DNA from: Pithys albifrons albifrons
Lineage: Eukaryota > Chordata > Aves > Passeriformes > Thamnophilidae
Assembly (NCBI RefSeq): GCF_047495875.1
Contig: NC_092460.1
Span: 39,222,054 to 39,286,053 of the forward strand
Direction: 5' to 3'
DNA length: 64,000 nucleotides
Shown in pieces: positions 13,011 to 26,000 of the stretch. Position numbers and translations under genes: made by a program. A model generated the notes under the pieces. The model saw nothing but the letters and a program-made list of their open reading frames with translations, was not told where the DNA came from and ran no database searches. Each line of letters begins with the position of its first letter. The stretch's first letter is position 1.

Positions 13011-16000
13011 GAGGTGAGAACTGTTCTTTCTGGGAAACAAATGTGCCTTACTTTGGCTTGAAGGGATATTGTGATTTGCAGCCTAATATTTTCCCCATTC
13101 CATTTCATTACTTTTCCTTTTTGCTATTCTGTGGGGATTTTTAGACTACAGTTACTGGCAGCTGCATGAAGAGCACTGAGTTTAATTCAGTTTAGTCAGA
13201 TTCTAGGCAAGCACTGTCTAAGTGCCTTTCTGCCTCTAGACTCCACAGTTAAAGATTAAGCTCCTTTCTGCTTACCCATCAGAATTATGTAGGACAGAAT
13301 ATTTGCCTGAGTGTAGTGAAGTTTGATGATATCAAATATTAATTTTTAAGAGTGTTTTAATTCTAGCACATACTAAAACTAGCAAGCTGTTGAGACACTG
13401 AGGAAACTTTTGTTCCAGTTGTTGGGTTGCATTGTCAGCTGGTGATAGTGTAACTGATAAACATTTCTTACTCTGTCTCACTGTGTCCTGAAGTTTCTCT
13501 CAAACAAAAACTAAGCCTGAAAACCAGAGCTCAAAACCACAGACTGTTAACCCAAGGCCTCTACAGCCCACTTATATTCCACTAGGCTTCCAAATTTTAC
13601 CTTAATGGAGCAACTCATGGTGTCAAAGGAAAAAACATCACTCTGGTGAACCTTTGTTGCTTTGATCCTTGCTAAGCAATGGGCTGTGCCAGCCTGTGCT
13701 CAAATTGTCAGTCAACACAGGCTCTGCTCTACTGCTCTCAGACTGAGCAGGGGTGTATTTCTCTCTCCTCACCTCCTGCTTCCAAGGCCAGCAGAAGCTG
13801 CAGAGACAGCACATTGGGCTCCCTCCGGAAGGATGTTAATGCTTTGTTTGGTTTGAATGTCTCACCTCGTCCTCTGGCCAATGAACAGTCATCATGGGCA
13901 GACTCTGAAGGGAATTTTCCCGAGGTCTTACAGAAGGAAAGATGATGCCAGAGATCTGTCAAGGGGAGAGAATCATACCTCAGAAACCAGCATGGCCTTA
14001 CCACACCTACCCACAAAAAAAAATAATAGCATGAATGGTAAAATTAGAGTTGGAAATAAATAGTGCAGTGCTAATACCACAAGTACAGTGCAAAAGAGAG
14101 CCAGAGAAACTGGCATGAGAACAAAATGTGCTGGGATCTGCACAGAAGCAAAAGAGACCTTGGAACAACTCAGGAAGGTAGGATCAAGTGGGAAAACCAT
14201 GCTACATTATCAGTTATTCTACTACCTCTCAGTAGATGGCACCGTGGAATTCCCATGGGCCACTATGTTTTTGGACTGACACAGGAAAAATTGAAAAACC
14301 TTTCTTTTTAATTTCAAAGATTTGAGCAAGGATATTAAAAGGAAAGATAAACCTAATAAAAATTGATAGAAAATAAGACAAAAACCACATACTTTAAAAA
14401 GAAACCCCACACAAACATACAAACCCAGAAAATATTAGCGCGAAATAGCCTTAAAAGCAGAAAATCAACAGGAAACAGGATTTTTTTCTATTGCATAGGC
14501 ACTAAAGATTCTATATGAGTCTTAGCTACTCATATATGGAACAGAAAACTAATGTTTTGTAATTCATTTCAAAAGGTAAGTAATAGATTCAGAAAGCAGA
14601 ATAAATACCCCCAAACTTTCTTTATTTTGACTAAAGATTTTTGAGTGACATAGGCAGGAAAAGCTGAGCAAAACCACTCCATAATGGGTTTCCAACTGGA
14701 CCACAATAGTGCAGACAAAGGCTCATGGAGTTCTGAAGTCCAAGGAAACATCATCTGCAAGGCAGTAGATCTTTCTAAAGCCTAGTATGAAAAGTGCAGG
14801 CTGGAACAGAAAAGAAAGACAGAGGGGGCAACACTACCTGTGGCTGTTGGACCCCACTTGTGGTGGACTTTGAATTTACTGAACTGCAATAATTTCAACT
14901 GGTATCTTGCACACTACCAGTCTTGCTCAGTGCACATGATTATTTCTGAGTTTTATTGTATCTATATGGAATAGTAGATACAAGGAATAGCAGATACAGG
15001 CAATAAGGAAGCTGTGTGAGGTTGGATCTTTCCTAACACCCAATGTCCTACCAGTGCCTTATTTTACAATGCCATTGCAATAATTCCTGTTACATATATT
15101 CCTTTCTATGTATGAATGCTATGATTCTGCATGCAAATCAAGGGAACATAATTGTTTTGACATATTCAAAAACTAAGTTGTAATGTAGAATTTTAATTTG
15201 TTCAGTGCAATCGGTCTGGTTTTAAAAGCCTATGCAACAGATTTCCCTGCAATCTTGGTAAGAGTCTTTTCTACAGCTTCTTGGGTCTGGTTTTCTTTTT
15301 GACTGCCATGACATTTTCATTACCTGTGTTTATGAAAATAAAATATCACCTTAAGGAAATGAAGAGGAAATTTATTTTGTTACTATCTGATTTGACTCCC
15401 CAACTGGTATGTTTGCTAGTGGAGAACGTAATCTCTACAACAAGGAACTTCACATGTCAAAGCAAACAACACGCACCTCTATGTGCATATGCAGAGGATT
15501 CCACTTTCACAAAATGGATGGATGTTACAGGGAAGATACAAGGCCTTTTGCACCAGTCTTATGATAAATTAATGAACTATGGTGGTAAGGCTTTTCAGAG
15601 TTGGAGTTTTCAAAAGTATGCAGTTGATTAAGTGCACCCCAGGTCCTGCTATTTGGTTTATAGCACAGAAGGTAAAGGAGGAACAACAGGTCCTAAGACT
15701 TTTGGCTGGATCAATCTAGCCTTGGGTGCCCTGGCTGAAGAAAACTCAATGACCCTTTGCAAAACCCATCTTCTACTTGAACAAGTGCAGTTGAAAAAGG
15801 ATGAAGAGACTGATCATTGCTTTTTAAGGAAACCATCATCTGTCTGTCTGAAATCCCACTCCATGCTGTCATAGCTATTAACAGCATCTGTTACTGTAAA
15901 CACTATTTTACCATCTTTATTTCTTGTTCATATATTTTGTATATATAGTAGTTCCGGTGTATAATTATCTCTTGTGTATCCTGAGACAGTCAATCACTTT

Positions 16001-19000
16001 TTTGTACCAGTTATGGGACCAGACAATTGATGGAGCAATAGAAAGATTTCTTTCTCCCTGTCATTTTTTTTCTCTTTTAAGGAATGTTCACCACAGGACC
16101 AAGGGTAACTCCTTTGGCACATTTGTCTGTGCTTGTTGAATATTTATTTAGTATCATCATTTTGTACAGAATTCTCTGATTAATCTTCACTGACAGTAAC
16201 TCCAAGAAAAAATTACGCAGCTTCAAAAAGTGTGTGGGCAAATTCATGGCAGAAAAATCTACTCAGGCTATTAAATTCAAAACCAGGAAGTCCCTAAACT
16301 GCAAATTGCTGGAAGAGTGTTCCAAGGAAGTATCACTGTATCTTTTGCTTATAATTTTCCCTGGGCATCTGCTTTTGGCCAGCATTGGAGACAGGGTACT
16401 GAGTCAGATGGATCTTTGGTCTGATTCACTGCTGTTACAATTTTACAGAAGTGTCATGAGAGAGTTGTGACAGATGCAGGGATGCAGGTGAAGAAGGGAT
16501 TTTTTTTTTGGTATAAATAACACTTTTCCCCCTTCTCTTTCTTTTATCTTTCTTTTTCACCCCTGCCTGCCTCCCCCAAGTAATCAATATGCTGCATTTT
16601 GCTGTGAGAAGCCATTTAGCTTCAGTCTTTGTTTGGCCAGAAATGGCCTTTGTAAGCTCAACCTAACTGCAAATGTTGTGGGGAAAGAGAAATCTCACTA
16701 TCCCTGGAGGAATTAAAGCTCTCAGAGAGAATTCACTGGTCTGATCCTTTGTGTAACCACAGTGTTGTTGCTGAGCTCCTGCTCTCTATTAGCCTCCCGT
16801 GCAGTCTAGGGTTTAACTTGGCAAAACTCAAGGTTTTCAGAGAAATTGGTTCAGCTCTTTAACCATCACGTTTACCAGCCCACATGCAAAATCCCTAAAT
16901 ATCAAAAGTCACAGATACTTTGAAAGCACATGAAAATCCATGACTCACATGACAGCTGTGACAAAAATGCAGTCCTTCTCATTGCCTTTTTGTTTATAGT
17001 CTTTCAGCCAGTTTCCAGTGTAGAAGTTCAAGTCAATTTTCAAATAAATGAATAGTTTAATAGCAGTACCTTGAAATCTATGCTAAAACTCAGATAGTTT
17101 TCTCTGTGTTTATTTCATCCATAGCTATTTTAAACTACTGAATAAAATTAAGAAAAATATATTATTTGCTTTAAAAGTCTTTATTTTCATGTTTATTATA
17201 TTTATTTAGTTTTTAGGAGGGTTTTTTGCATGTCTGGTACTCAGGCATTGGTACATATATGTTTAACACCCTTTTAAAGACACTGATATGATTGTCAGCC
17301 ACTGCTAAAAGGGTAAAGTCTTCAATCATGTGTCTTCAATCATGTGTGCTGTTGGATCAAAAGAAAATGTCAAGGTCTCTCAAGATATATGTCAGTTCAT
17401 GAAAAAATTCCACAGTCACAGGTTTTGAGATCTTATCCAGACATGGAATGTTCATTTTAACTTGGCATAAATCTATGCAGCCAAAAGTGGTGTCTCTGCA
17501 ACCCTCTCCTCCATCACATCCTTAGCTCCTGCTCTTTCCTGCCTGTCCTGTGCTGGCACAGGCTTCAGGATGATCTTTCTGCCGCATGGCTGCAAAAACT
17601 CTAGCAGTGGAATAAGGGTGAGGGAGGGCTGGAATGTTCCTCTGATACAGCACAAGCCACTGTCTCATCAAACTGGACACGTAATCACAGCTCTTACGTC
17701 AAGTATTGTGTGCTGTTTACCTGCATTGTTTCAGCTATGGAAGCTTAAACAGTGGAGGAGGCAGAATTCAAAACATGAATGGGAACCAGTCTCATAGTAC
17801 CTGCCCTAAGCTGATGTTAAGCAGAATTCTCCAGCTGCTTCCCCCGACAGCAGGCTGCTGAGGAGCAGGTACATCACAAGCACACTGCACTTCTGTACTA
17901 ATGGCATCACCAAAGCAAGCCACTTGCTGATATCTGCAGCCAGTGAAGTTCTTAAATGGCTGCCAAGGAACAATTTGCTCCATAATCTGAGCCCAACAGG
18001 GCCAGTTGTAACTGTTATATGTGAAGAGGATGAGGGCAGAAAGTGAAGGTCTCCTGCTATGAGCTGTACTGGAAGGTTATAACTGTGGGCTGTGGCCTTT
18101 CCTCTTCTCTTTTCTTCTCTTCTTCCTGAGTTCTGCTACTAAATAAATAAATAAATAAGTGGTGGCCTCCTGGCAAGTTTGTCAGCCACAGGAAAGAAAG
18201 GACTCTGAGGAAAAGGGGGTCAATCTAGACAGGGGTGCCATGCCAGGATCCAGCAGGATTAGAGCAGGACTGCTGCTTCTGTCAGCTCCTTGAACCAAAG
18301 TGAAGTACAGTCTCTCCCAAAGGAAGGATGAGATATGACTCCTGGTGGCAACTCCTAATCTCTCCACCTGTGTCATCCCCAGGTTAGTCTAACAGCTTTT
18401 GTTTTGAACTCTTTATCTGGAAGCAGTGACTAAATCTTACCCAGAAACAGTAGTCCAATATATTGGGCACTCAGATACAGCCCAAAGCATTGTGGAAGCC
18501 TCCCTAAGCTCACACAATCTATTAAAAAATGGGTGGTTGAATGAAAGCCTACATGCTCCTGTAAGCATGTAGGGGGAAGGAATCATCCAAGCACCTAGAG
18601 AATTAAATTACTCTCTTGAGCTCAGTCTTAACAACAATAGTAAGTCATGATCATTCCCTGCCTCTGAACATGGGCCAGTTAGCACAATCTCATGAGCAGG
18701 GGCATAAAAGGCAGTTGTGACTGTGGAGGCATGGACATGCTCTACAACAGGCTTTCAGCAGGGTAAGTGAGAGAATCTGTCTGGATGAATGGATTGATTA
18801 AAATTCCATGGTTTCGAAAGTAGAAAACCAGCTTTGCCTCTAAAGGGAAATGCTTGACATCAGAAGATACTGAGCCAGAAACTAACTAGGAGCTATAGTC
18901 TTATTCCTGACTCACCCATCAGCTCCTAAATGCTGAAGATGTATTTCTGAATACTTTCAGCTTTGTTCTAATTACAGCTGAAATTGTATTTCCTGATTGT

Positions 19001-19008
19001 TAATTGAC
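13011..19008. other. Intergenic, no gene recognised
   Basis: Single-copy AT-rich sequence. The open frame at 15281-15631 (+) begins with a hydrophobic run but has no recognisable family or exon context. A 14-bp direct duplication (TCTTCAATCATGTG) lies at about 17319-17348 and an AAAT run at 18138-18157. Confidence 0.65.
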
Positions 19009-19258
19009 TTCCTTCCTTCCTTCCTTCCTTCCTTCCTTCCTTCCTTCCTTCCTTCCTTCCTTCCTTCCTTCCTTCCTTCCTTCCTTCCTTCCTTCCTTCC
19101 TTCCTTCCTTCCTTCCTTCCTTCCTTCCTTCCTTCCTTCCTTCCTTCCTTCCTTCCTTCCTTCCTTCCTTCCTTCCTTCCTTCCTTCCTTCCTTCCTTCC
19201 TTCCTTCCTTCCTTCCTTCCCTCCTCCCTTCCCTCCTCCCTTCCTCCCTTCCCTCCTT
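19009..19258 (+). repeat. (TTCC)n microsatellite, about 53 perfect copies plus degenerate tail
   Basis: The TTCC repeat is uninterrupted from 19009 to 19220 (about 212 bp), then imperfect CCCTCCTT units follow to 19258. It is a pure polypyrimidine strand, so triplex (H-DNA) formation is possible. Frames translating it on either strand are artefacts. Confidence 0.98.
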
Positions 19259-22200
19259 TCTCTCTCTGTTTAAATAGCACTAATGATTTTATATGTTTTC
19301 CATTACTTCTCTTAATTACTTCAAAATACATATATTAGCAATTCAGCCTGTTCACTTGCTTCTATGACCAATAATAGTTGCAGTGTGGTGCCTTCCAGGA
19401 ACACATGATGGGTACGTTTTCTTGTCATTTCTATATTTACACTTGCCTTTTGCCATAGTTTCCAACTTTGCCATTTACTTGTATTCTTATGGAAGAGGGG
19501 CTGGAAATGTTATTTTGGATGTTTCACTTCCAATAGTAATGCTACTTAACTTTTAAAAACATATTTCCCTTTCTTGAATTAATGTAATTTTCTTCCTCTT
19601 ATGACTTTTTTCCCCCTCATTTTGTGTCTTGCTGAAATGTTCTTATCTGCAAAAGAAATGAGCGCCATTTTCCTGTTTCTATTACAATATATTTTAGAAT
19701 CACATCTTCAAGAAATCCCTCCTGAAGATTCGTTGGCTGGTTTCTGGCTTTGACTTCTTTTTTGGAGAAATTGTAACCTGTTGGACCTTAATTATAATGA
19801 CTCCAAGATTCTCCAGCTGCCCTGGATTTTACTATTTCCTCTTGCTGTATTTCTTCCACTACTCCACCTCTTCTTTGCCTCCAACTCTTCTGCTCTTCTT
19901 CTGATGAACGGAATTAAAACTTTCACTAGCAGAAATTATGGTGTGCAGCTGTGCACACCAATTGCTGATTCCAGATTCTTTCCCTCTGTTTATGCTTTCC
20001 ACACAGATTGTTGCTGCCACTGGAAAAACAAATTAAATATAACTGGCACCCAGCTTACTGGTGAGACTAGCTGTAAACAAGCTGGGGAATGCTGGAGCTG
20101 TGAGACAGCCTTATGAAACTGAAATTAAAGAAAAAGCCCAGCTGCAAAGAACCATTTAGCACAAATGCCTAGAAAGTATCATGAAGGTGAGGGTTCCCAA
20201 AGGGGGATGACTTCAGGTTGATTTTTATTGAGCCTAATAAACTTTGGTGTCTTTCTCCGGGTTAGGGAGGTAACAGGTTGACTTGGAGATCCTGGGAAGG
20301 TTAAAAGGCCTTTTTCTAAAAGCCCAGTACTTCTAGTAGAAGATTTACTTCTATTCTCCTATTCTCAGCAAACTCTTTTGCTTGCTTATTAGTTAATGAA
20401 TATGGAGAATAAGGTGAAACATTCCCTACTCCACATGAAGATACACATATGGGTCTGCTGAGGTATTTCAAGTCTGGAACCTAACTGGCAAAATGTTGGG
20501 TATCTTCCAACGTGTGTCGCCAGCTGCATGTGAATATGCATCCCTGAAATGCTAGCATTTGGCAGCCATCAAGATCTGCAAATATTAAAGTATTCATTCT
20601 TGGATCTACCTATATGTTTATAACTTGCCTTCCCTGACTGTGTGTGAGAGTCCAAAACCAAAGAATCCCCAAATACCCTTTATATGCTCTCTGGCTCTTA
20701 CTCCCACAAACACTCGTACGTGCATGTGCATGTATGCATAGTTATTAGTAAAAAATACATGCAGACATACACAAAAAACAAGGCAGAAAGGAAAGCTGCC
20801 CTTGAAGGAACATCATTCACAAGGTGTAGCATTTGCAGCCTAATTTCCATTCTTTTATTTGATAGCAGATATTTTCACTCTTCCTCTTCTTTTTTAAGGT
20901 ATTCTGAGCTGAATATGAAGTTACCAGAAACTTAGAGAAGGTAATAGGGTGGATAAACAGCACAACAGAAACTGGTGTGAGAGACAGATTTTGGTGTGGA
21001 AAGGAAGACGCAGGCTAAAACAGGGGGCCTCTAAAGGAAAAAAAAAAAAAAAGCCTGTATACGTTTTTGGGTTCATATTCCAAATGAACTTGCAAACCTC
21101 TTCTCCTGTGGGTCCAGCCAAGTGATTTCAGCCATTGCAAGTGATGATTGCTGTGCATTCCTCTGTCGCAGAGGCAGCAGGCATCGCTGGAGCAACGTGG
21201 GATTTAACAGCTGCTGGGGGGAAGGGTGGAAAAAGCAGATAATGACCCCCTACATTTGAAAGGTGTGATGTTTCTTGCCTTGTCCCCCTCACCCCCACAG
21301 CACTTCCTTTCCTTCCTCCTACACACATTAATAAAGTGAATAAGGATTTCAAGCTAAGCAATTCTTGGAAATAGGTTGGAGAGCCGGCAGCTCTGTAACC
21401 AGTGTGTGGTTCTCCTTTCAGAAACGAGTCAGTGCCATGTGCTGTGTACAGTGCTGGGGCACAAAAGCCTCTCTGCCATGTGGAGAAGAGGCCAAGCCTT
21501 TGGTGAAAGTTCCCTCAGTGCTGGGAAAAACAGTATTCCTTAAAGCAGATTGGTATTATATATATGTAAGATATAATGTAACTTTGTTTTTTACAAAGGC
21601 TCCTATTCAGCACAGCACAGAAGCTGGGAGCCTCTGAACAGGGCAGGATACTTCACAGTCAGACTGAAGATGGTAAACACATACAAGAGATAAAAGTTTG
21701 ACGTTCTTTGGAGCAAAACCTGGTCAGAAGTCAAGCTTTTGATGTGGACACGAGCCTTGCCTCGTCTCCTGCCTTGCTTCGGCAGCCAGTGACTCCAAAT
21801 TCCAGTAAAGTCAGACTGGAGATGCAGTCTCTTCTGCCACCCTTTCAGCCCTGTCGCCACCACCACCACCTCAAACGGGTGGCTGGTGCATTGGAGGTCC
21901 TGCTTTCATCTGATTCATTCTCCTTTTCTGTCACAGTGACCTCCAGTGGTTCACTTCATTTATGTCCTTCATGCGGTGTTCCTCCAAAGAAATTGGGCTA
22001 ATTTTTTCTCTTTTTTTTTTTCATTTTTCTTTTAAACATCCACAGAGCAAAACGTGTCGAAGGGAAGAAATCAGAATGCATCAGTCCTTTAATCACATTA
22101 TTGTTGTTGCTTGTGTGGGCACTGGATTCCTGCTTGCTGAACGTGCAGGAAAGGCATGCATCTGTGAGACTGGTGAAATAATTTGCTGGTGAAACAGAAC

Positions 22201-22859
22201 CATTATTTGTGACTATTAAATGAATGAGTAAAACTGTTCTGAGATCTGCCAAAATGTTCACATAGAAAAATCAGACTGCTCAAGGGGAGGGAGAGGGTGA
22301 GAGGCTTGGAAAAACTGATTTGCTGAAGTTTGAAGCAGGTCAGGGAAAACTGGGGGAGGGGAAGGGACTAACTTAATCTCTGAGGTGGTCCCACTTTCAA
22401 GAACTTTGTGAGCCCTCTTTCTGGAAGTGGTTCTCTTTATACATTCAGACTTGGCTGGCAGCAGTCACCTTGCTTGGCCTTCTCTTATTTAAAGAAACAG
22501 CTGCATATGTCAGTGTTTTTGTTGCTATAACTTTGTACCTTGTGCCAGAAGCTCTGAAGTTATAAGCCTGCTCACCTTATATGTACAGCTTATAAATCCG
22601 TACTCTAAAGAGAGCTGATGGGACAGCCCTGGTGGATGGGAATGAAAGGGAAGGGCATCAGAGGCTAGGACTGAGACACCTCTGTAGGCAAAGAAGAGAC
22701 AGATTGTTATAGGCTGGAAGAGGAATTGTGTTGAGAACAAGTCAAATGCTGTCAAACTTTAAGGGTCCCTTAGAAATGTTTTTTATTCAGGCAAAACTCT
22801 CAGTGAACGCAATGGAAGGTTTCCATCATTAAGGACCATTCAATACTGCCCTATAGCAA
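19259..22859. other. Intergenic, no gene recognised
   Basis: Single-copy sequence between the TTCC tract and a CR1 fragment. An A-run of about 16 is at 21039-21054. No coding exon with acceptable splice sites and family similarity was found. Confidence 0.6.
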
Positions 22860-23067
22860 AGGTCCTTCACCCAAAAGGTGGTTGGGTGCTGGAACAGGCA
22901 CCCCAAGGAAGTGATCATCACACCAAGCCTGACAGAGTTCAATAAGGGTTTGGATGATGCTCTCAGGTATGTGGTGTGACTTCTGGGAGTGATTCTGTGC
23001 CCAGCCACAAGTTGGATTCAATGATCCTTGTGGGTCCTTCCAACTCGACATATTCTGTGATTCTGGG
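22860..23067 (+). mobile_element. CR1 LINE fragment, 3' end
   Basis: Recognisable CR1 words in order: CTGGAACAGGC, GTTCAATAAGGGTTTGGATG, TTGGATTCAATGATCCTTGT, GGGTCCTTCCAACTC and the terminal ATTCTGTGATTCTG, the CR1 3' signature octamer repeat. The 5' end is truncated and diverged. It is non-autonomous, with no intact reading frame. Confidence 0.92.
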
Positions 23068-26000
23068 CTTCCCCACCTGCCCAAGTCCAACATCACCAAC
23101 AACAGAAAGCAGAATTCTGGGTGTTAAAGAAAATTATCAGGAATGAATTTGTAGTCTATTGGTGAAAACTGTATCAGAAAATTTACACATTAATTGCCCT
23201 ACTTGGAAAGGCCTACAGTGTTCACTTTTGCTCAGAGCTACATCTCATCTGCTGTGATCTTGCTCATTCCTGGTAGCCCTGTCTAGTGGCAGAAGGGAAA
23301 ATATTGGTGAAATGCAGGATGACACCCAAGAATCCAGTGTGAGATCAACCTCCAGTTTCTGGGCTAGCTACTGATATTTTTTTTCCAGCTGGATGAAGAG
23401 CCTGCCCTGAGCTGAGCCTGCCTGTGCACACAAGGAGAGGACAGGCGGGTGAGCACAGCCTGCAGCACCCGATGCCTGTGTGCCAGTCCCAGGGATAGCT
23501 CCTGCTAATATCAACGAAAACTCTGCAGGGTGTTTACAGTGCACCCAGACAAGCATTCCTTTCACCATACCTAACAGACGTTGTACATACCACTGCAGAT
23601 CATTCCACATAATCCTACCTAGGCTCTGACAAATAAGACCCCCATTGCAGACTACCCTCCTTCCCAGCTTCAGGCAACTTGCCATAGTGCTCTCTTTCCT
23701 TTTCATGGCTTAAAATCCCCTAAGATGAGCCACACGTTTTCCTGAGGTCTTTTGTTCAGAGTATTTTCATTAGATCCTTGGACGTGTTTCTCATTATGCG
23801 TGCATATGCTCTTACTACAATGCTGCTTAAATAATAACATACACAGCAAAATGTTCATGTGAGTGTGTTCTAAATTTACTGGTGATTCTGGACTGTAAGA
23901 CTAACTCTTGTTGCGTCTGTCTCTGTTGGTCTCTGGCTGCTGGCTTTTTTTATAAGTGTAGCTATTAATGGTCCCAGTGGGTTGATCTTTGTCTGATAAA
24001 AACGTCTCTTAAATGGATTAAATATAAATGACGGATCATCTGTTGTTAGAGCTGTTCTTAACTCCAAGTATTTACCCCAGGTCATCTTATCATTATCTGA
24101 GTAACTAAAATGCAGTCATAGTGATTGTGATATATTTATTTAAAGTTTTCATTCTTCTGCCAATACTGAGCCTCTGGAACTGAGCAAAGCTGAGAGCTCT
24201 GGATATAAGAGTAAGTAAAATGCAAAAGTAAAATTAAAATTCAGTGGATATCAGCTGCATTTCATTATTGTAGATAAAATTTTTACTATCTTATTTCATG
24301 ATCTGGTGTTCCAAATATAAACAGATCTACTCAGTCCTGTAAGGAACTTCCTGTAGCCATTGCTCAACAGATAGGCTACTTGAGAAGAGGCCTTTTAAAT
24401 AACAGCTTCTCTGCATCTTTCACACTTAATAATCCCAAACTTTTGTCCAGTTTTTATACTGATGTCAATTCCTCACAACATATCATTTGGAACTGAGTGT
24501 CTTTCAAGCAACTGTCAGTAAAGCTGTCCTGTGCTGCCCAGTTGTACTGGGAGATGAGCCTACAGATCTCCCCAGCCCCTGCTGTTGTTTCTGCCCCTGC
24601 TCTTCCCTTCTTCCTCCCCCTTCTTTGCAGAGTCCGTGCATTGTCATGGTTTTCCTCTGTGTGACTGATAGATTCTGTATCCAGCAAACACTCTGTTATC
24701 AGTGCTTGCAACACTGAGCACTTGTGCATGTGATCACCTCTCTGGGGACAAGGAGATCATGCAATCCTTGCTTATTTATGGATAAGCAGTGCTGTGGGAC
24801 TCATATTGGTGTGTCAGACTCAAACTGCTCGAGGCTGTGAAGCAAGCCTGCCAACCCAAGGTACATTTCTCAGTATAGTTAGTGAGTTACAAGGAGACTT
24901 GTCCTTCATCCCTTGTGATTTCATGTGTGTAAGTGGAATGTCATCACTACACAGTAAGAAGACTCATTGTTATCCCCAAAAGCATGATAAGCTCATTTTC
25001 TCTTATGAAAAAAATTATTAAGTCCATGTGCTTTCCTGGTAAATCTCTCTTGGTTATTATTGGAACAGGAACTGGAGAGATGCAAAAGGTAGAAAGGAAA
25101 AGAATCTATTTACAGACACTTCTTGCCTGCTGGCATTGAAAGCTGTAGACATTTTAAGTGGGTACAGAAAAGCCCTAAATCTTCCCTGTTTTGTCTCAGA
25201 ATACCAAAACCAGACTGGCCTAAAAGCCTGACTGAGGAATTGGTTACTAAAGCCCCAATTTCTCATGTTGATGGGTCACCACCCTATGATCCCTGGCCTA
25301 GATGAGGGTAGCCCTGGGGCAGTTTTCACACTGAGGTTGATCAGATGTTGATCTGGTTGCAGAACTGAAGCACAAAATACTATACAGCCAGTTTTCTTCT
25401 TATTGGAAAAAGATTTGATCTTATTTGGACCAGAGTTTAACTGCACTCAGTGCTTGTGTATTTCCATGTCCTTTCAACTCCTAAAGGGTGAAAGAGGGCA
25501 AGAATAAGTTTATGAAAACAGGTGAAATGTCTGACCACATGAAAATTTGAATTGTATCAGAGCAGGTCTTCTTCACTCTTCCAGTGCAGTGACAAAATCG
25601 AAAAATGTATGCATACCGGAAAACTCAGGTTACAAGGTGGGAAAAATTTGTGTTTTGTTGTGCCCTAGTTTTCTGCTTAAGTGACCCAGATCTTGTAAAA
25701 TTTATTTCTAATGGCATCAATCCACACAAATCCCTCCTGCCTCTATCATGTTTGTACATGCACAGTCATGACAAGAAAGGCAGTTCTAATGGATTGCTGC
25801 TAATGAAGGATTTTGTTTAGTGCATGTATGGGGTTTGTCTGGTAGTTCCACCAGGGAAAGAAAAAAAACCTCTTCAAATTGTCAGAAGTTTTTATAAGGG
25901 GAACTTCATCCACAATATGCAGAGTGGCTTTAAATATACTTCCTGAAGTTCAGGTCTGTACTTTAGTGTAGCAGTGCACCCAGTAATGTGCAGAGGATGC

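Noticed and set aside
15281..15631. 116-codon plus-strand frame with a hydrophobic start
   Set aside because: Low codon bias, no family resemblance, no promoter or exon context.
18972..19338. Repetitive proteins rich in PSFL or EGRK
   Set aside because: Translations of the (TTCC)n microsatellite on either strand.
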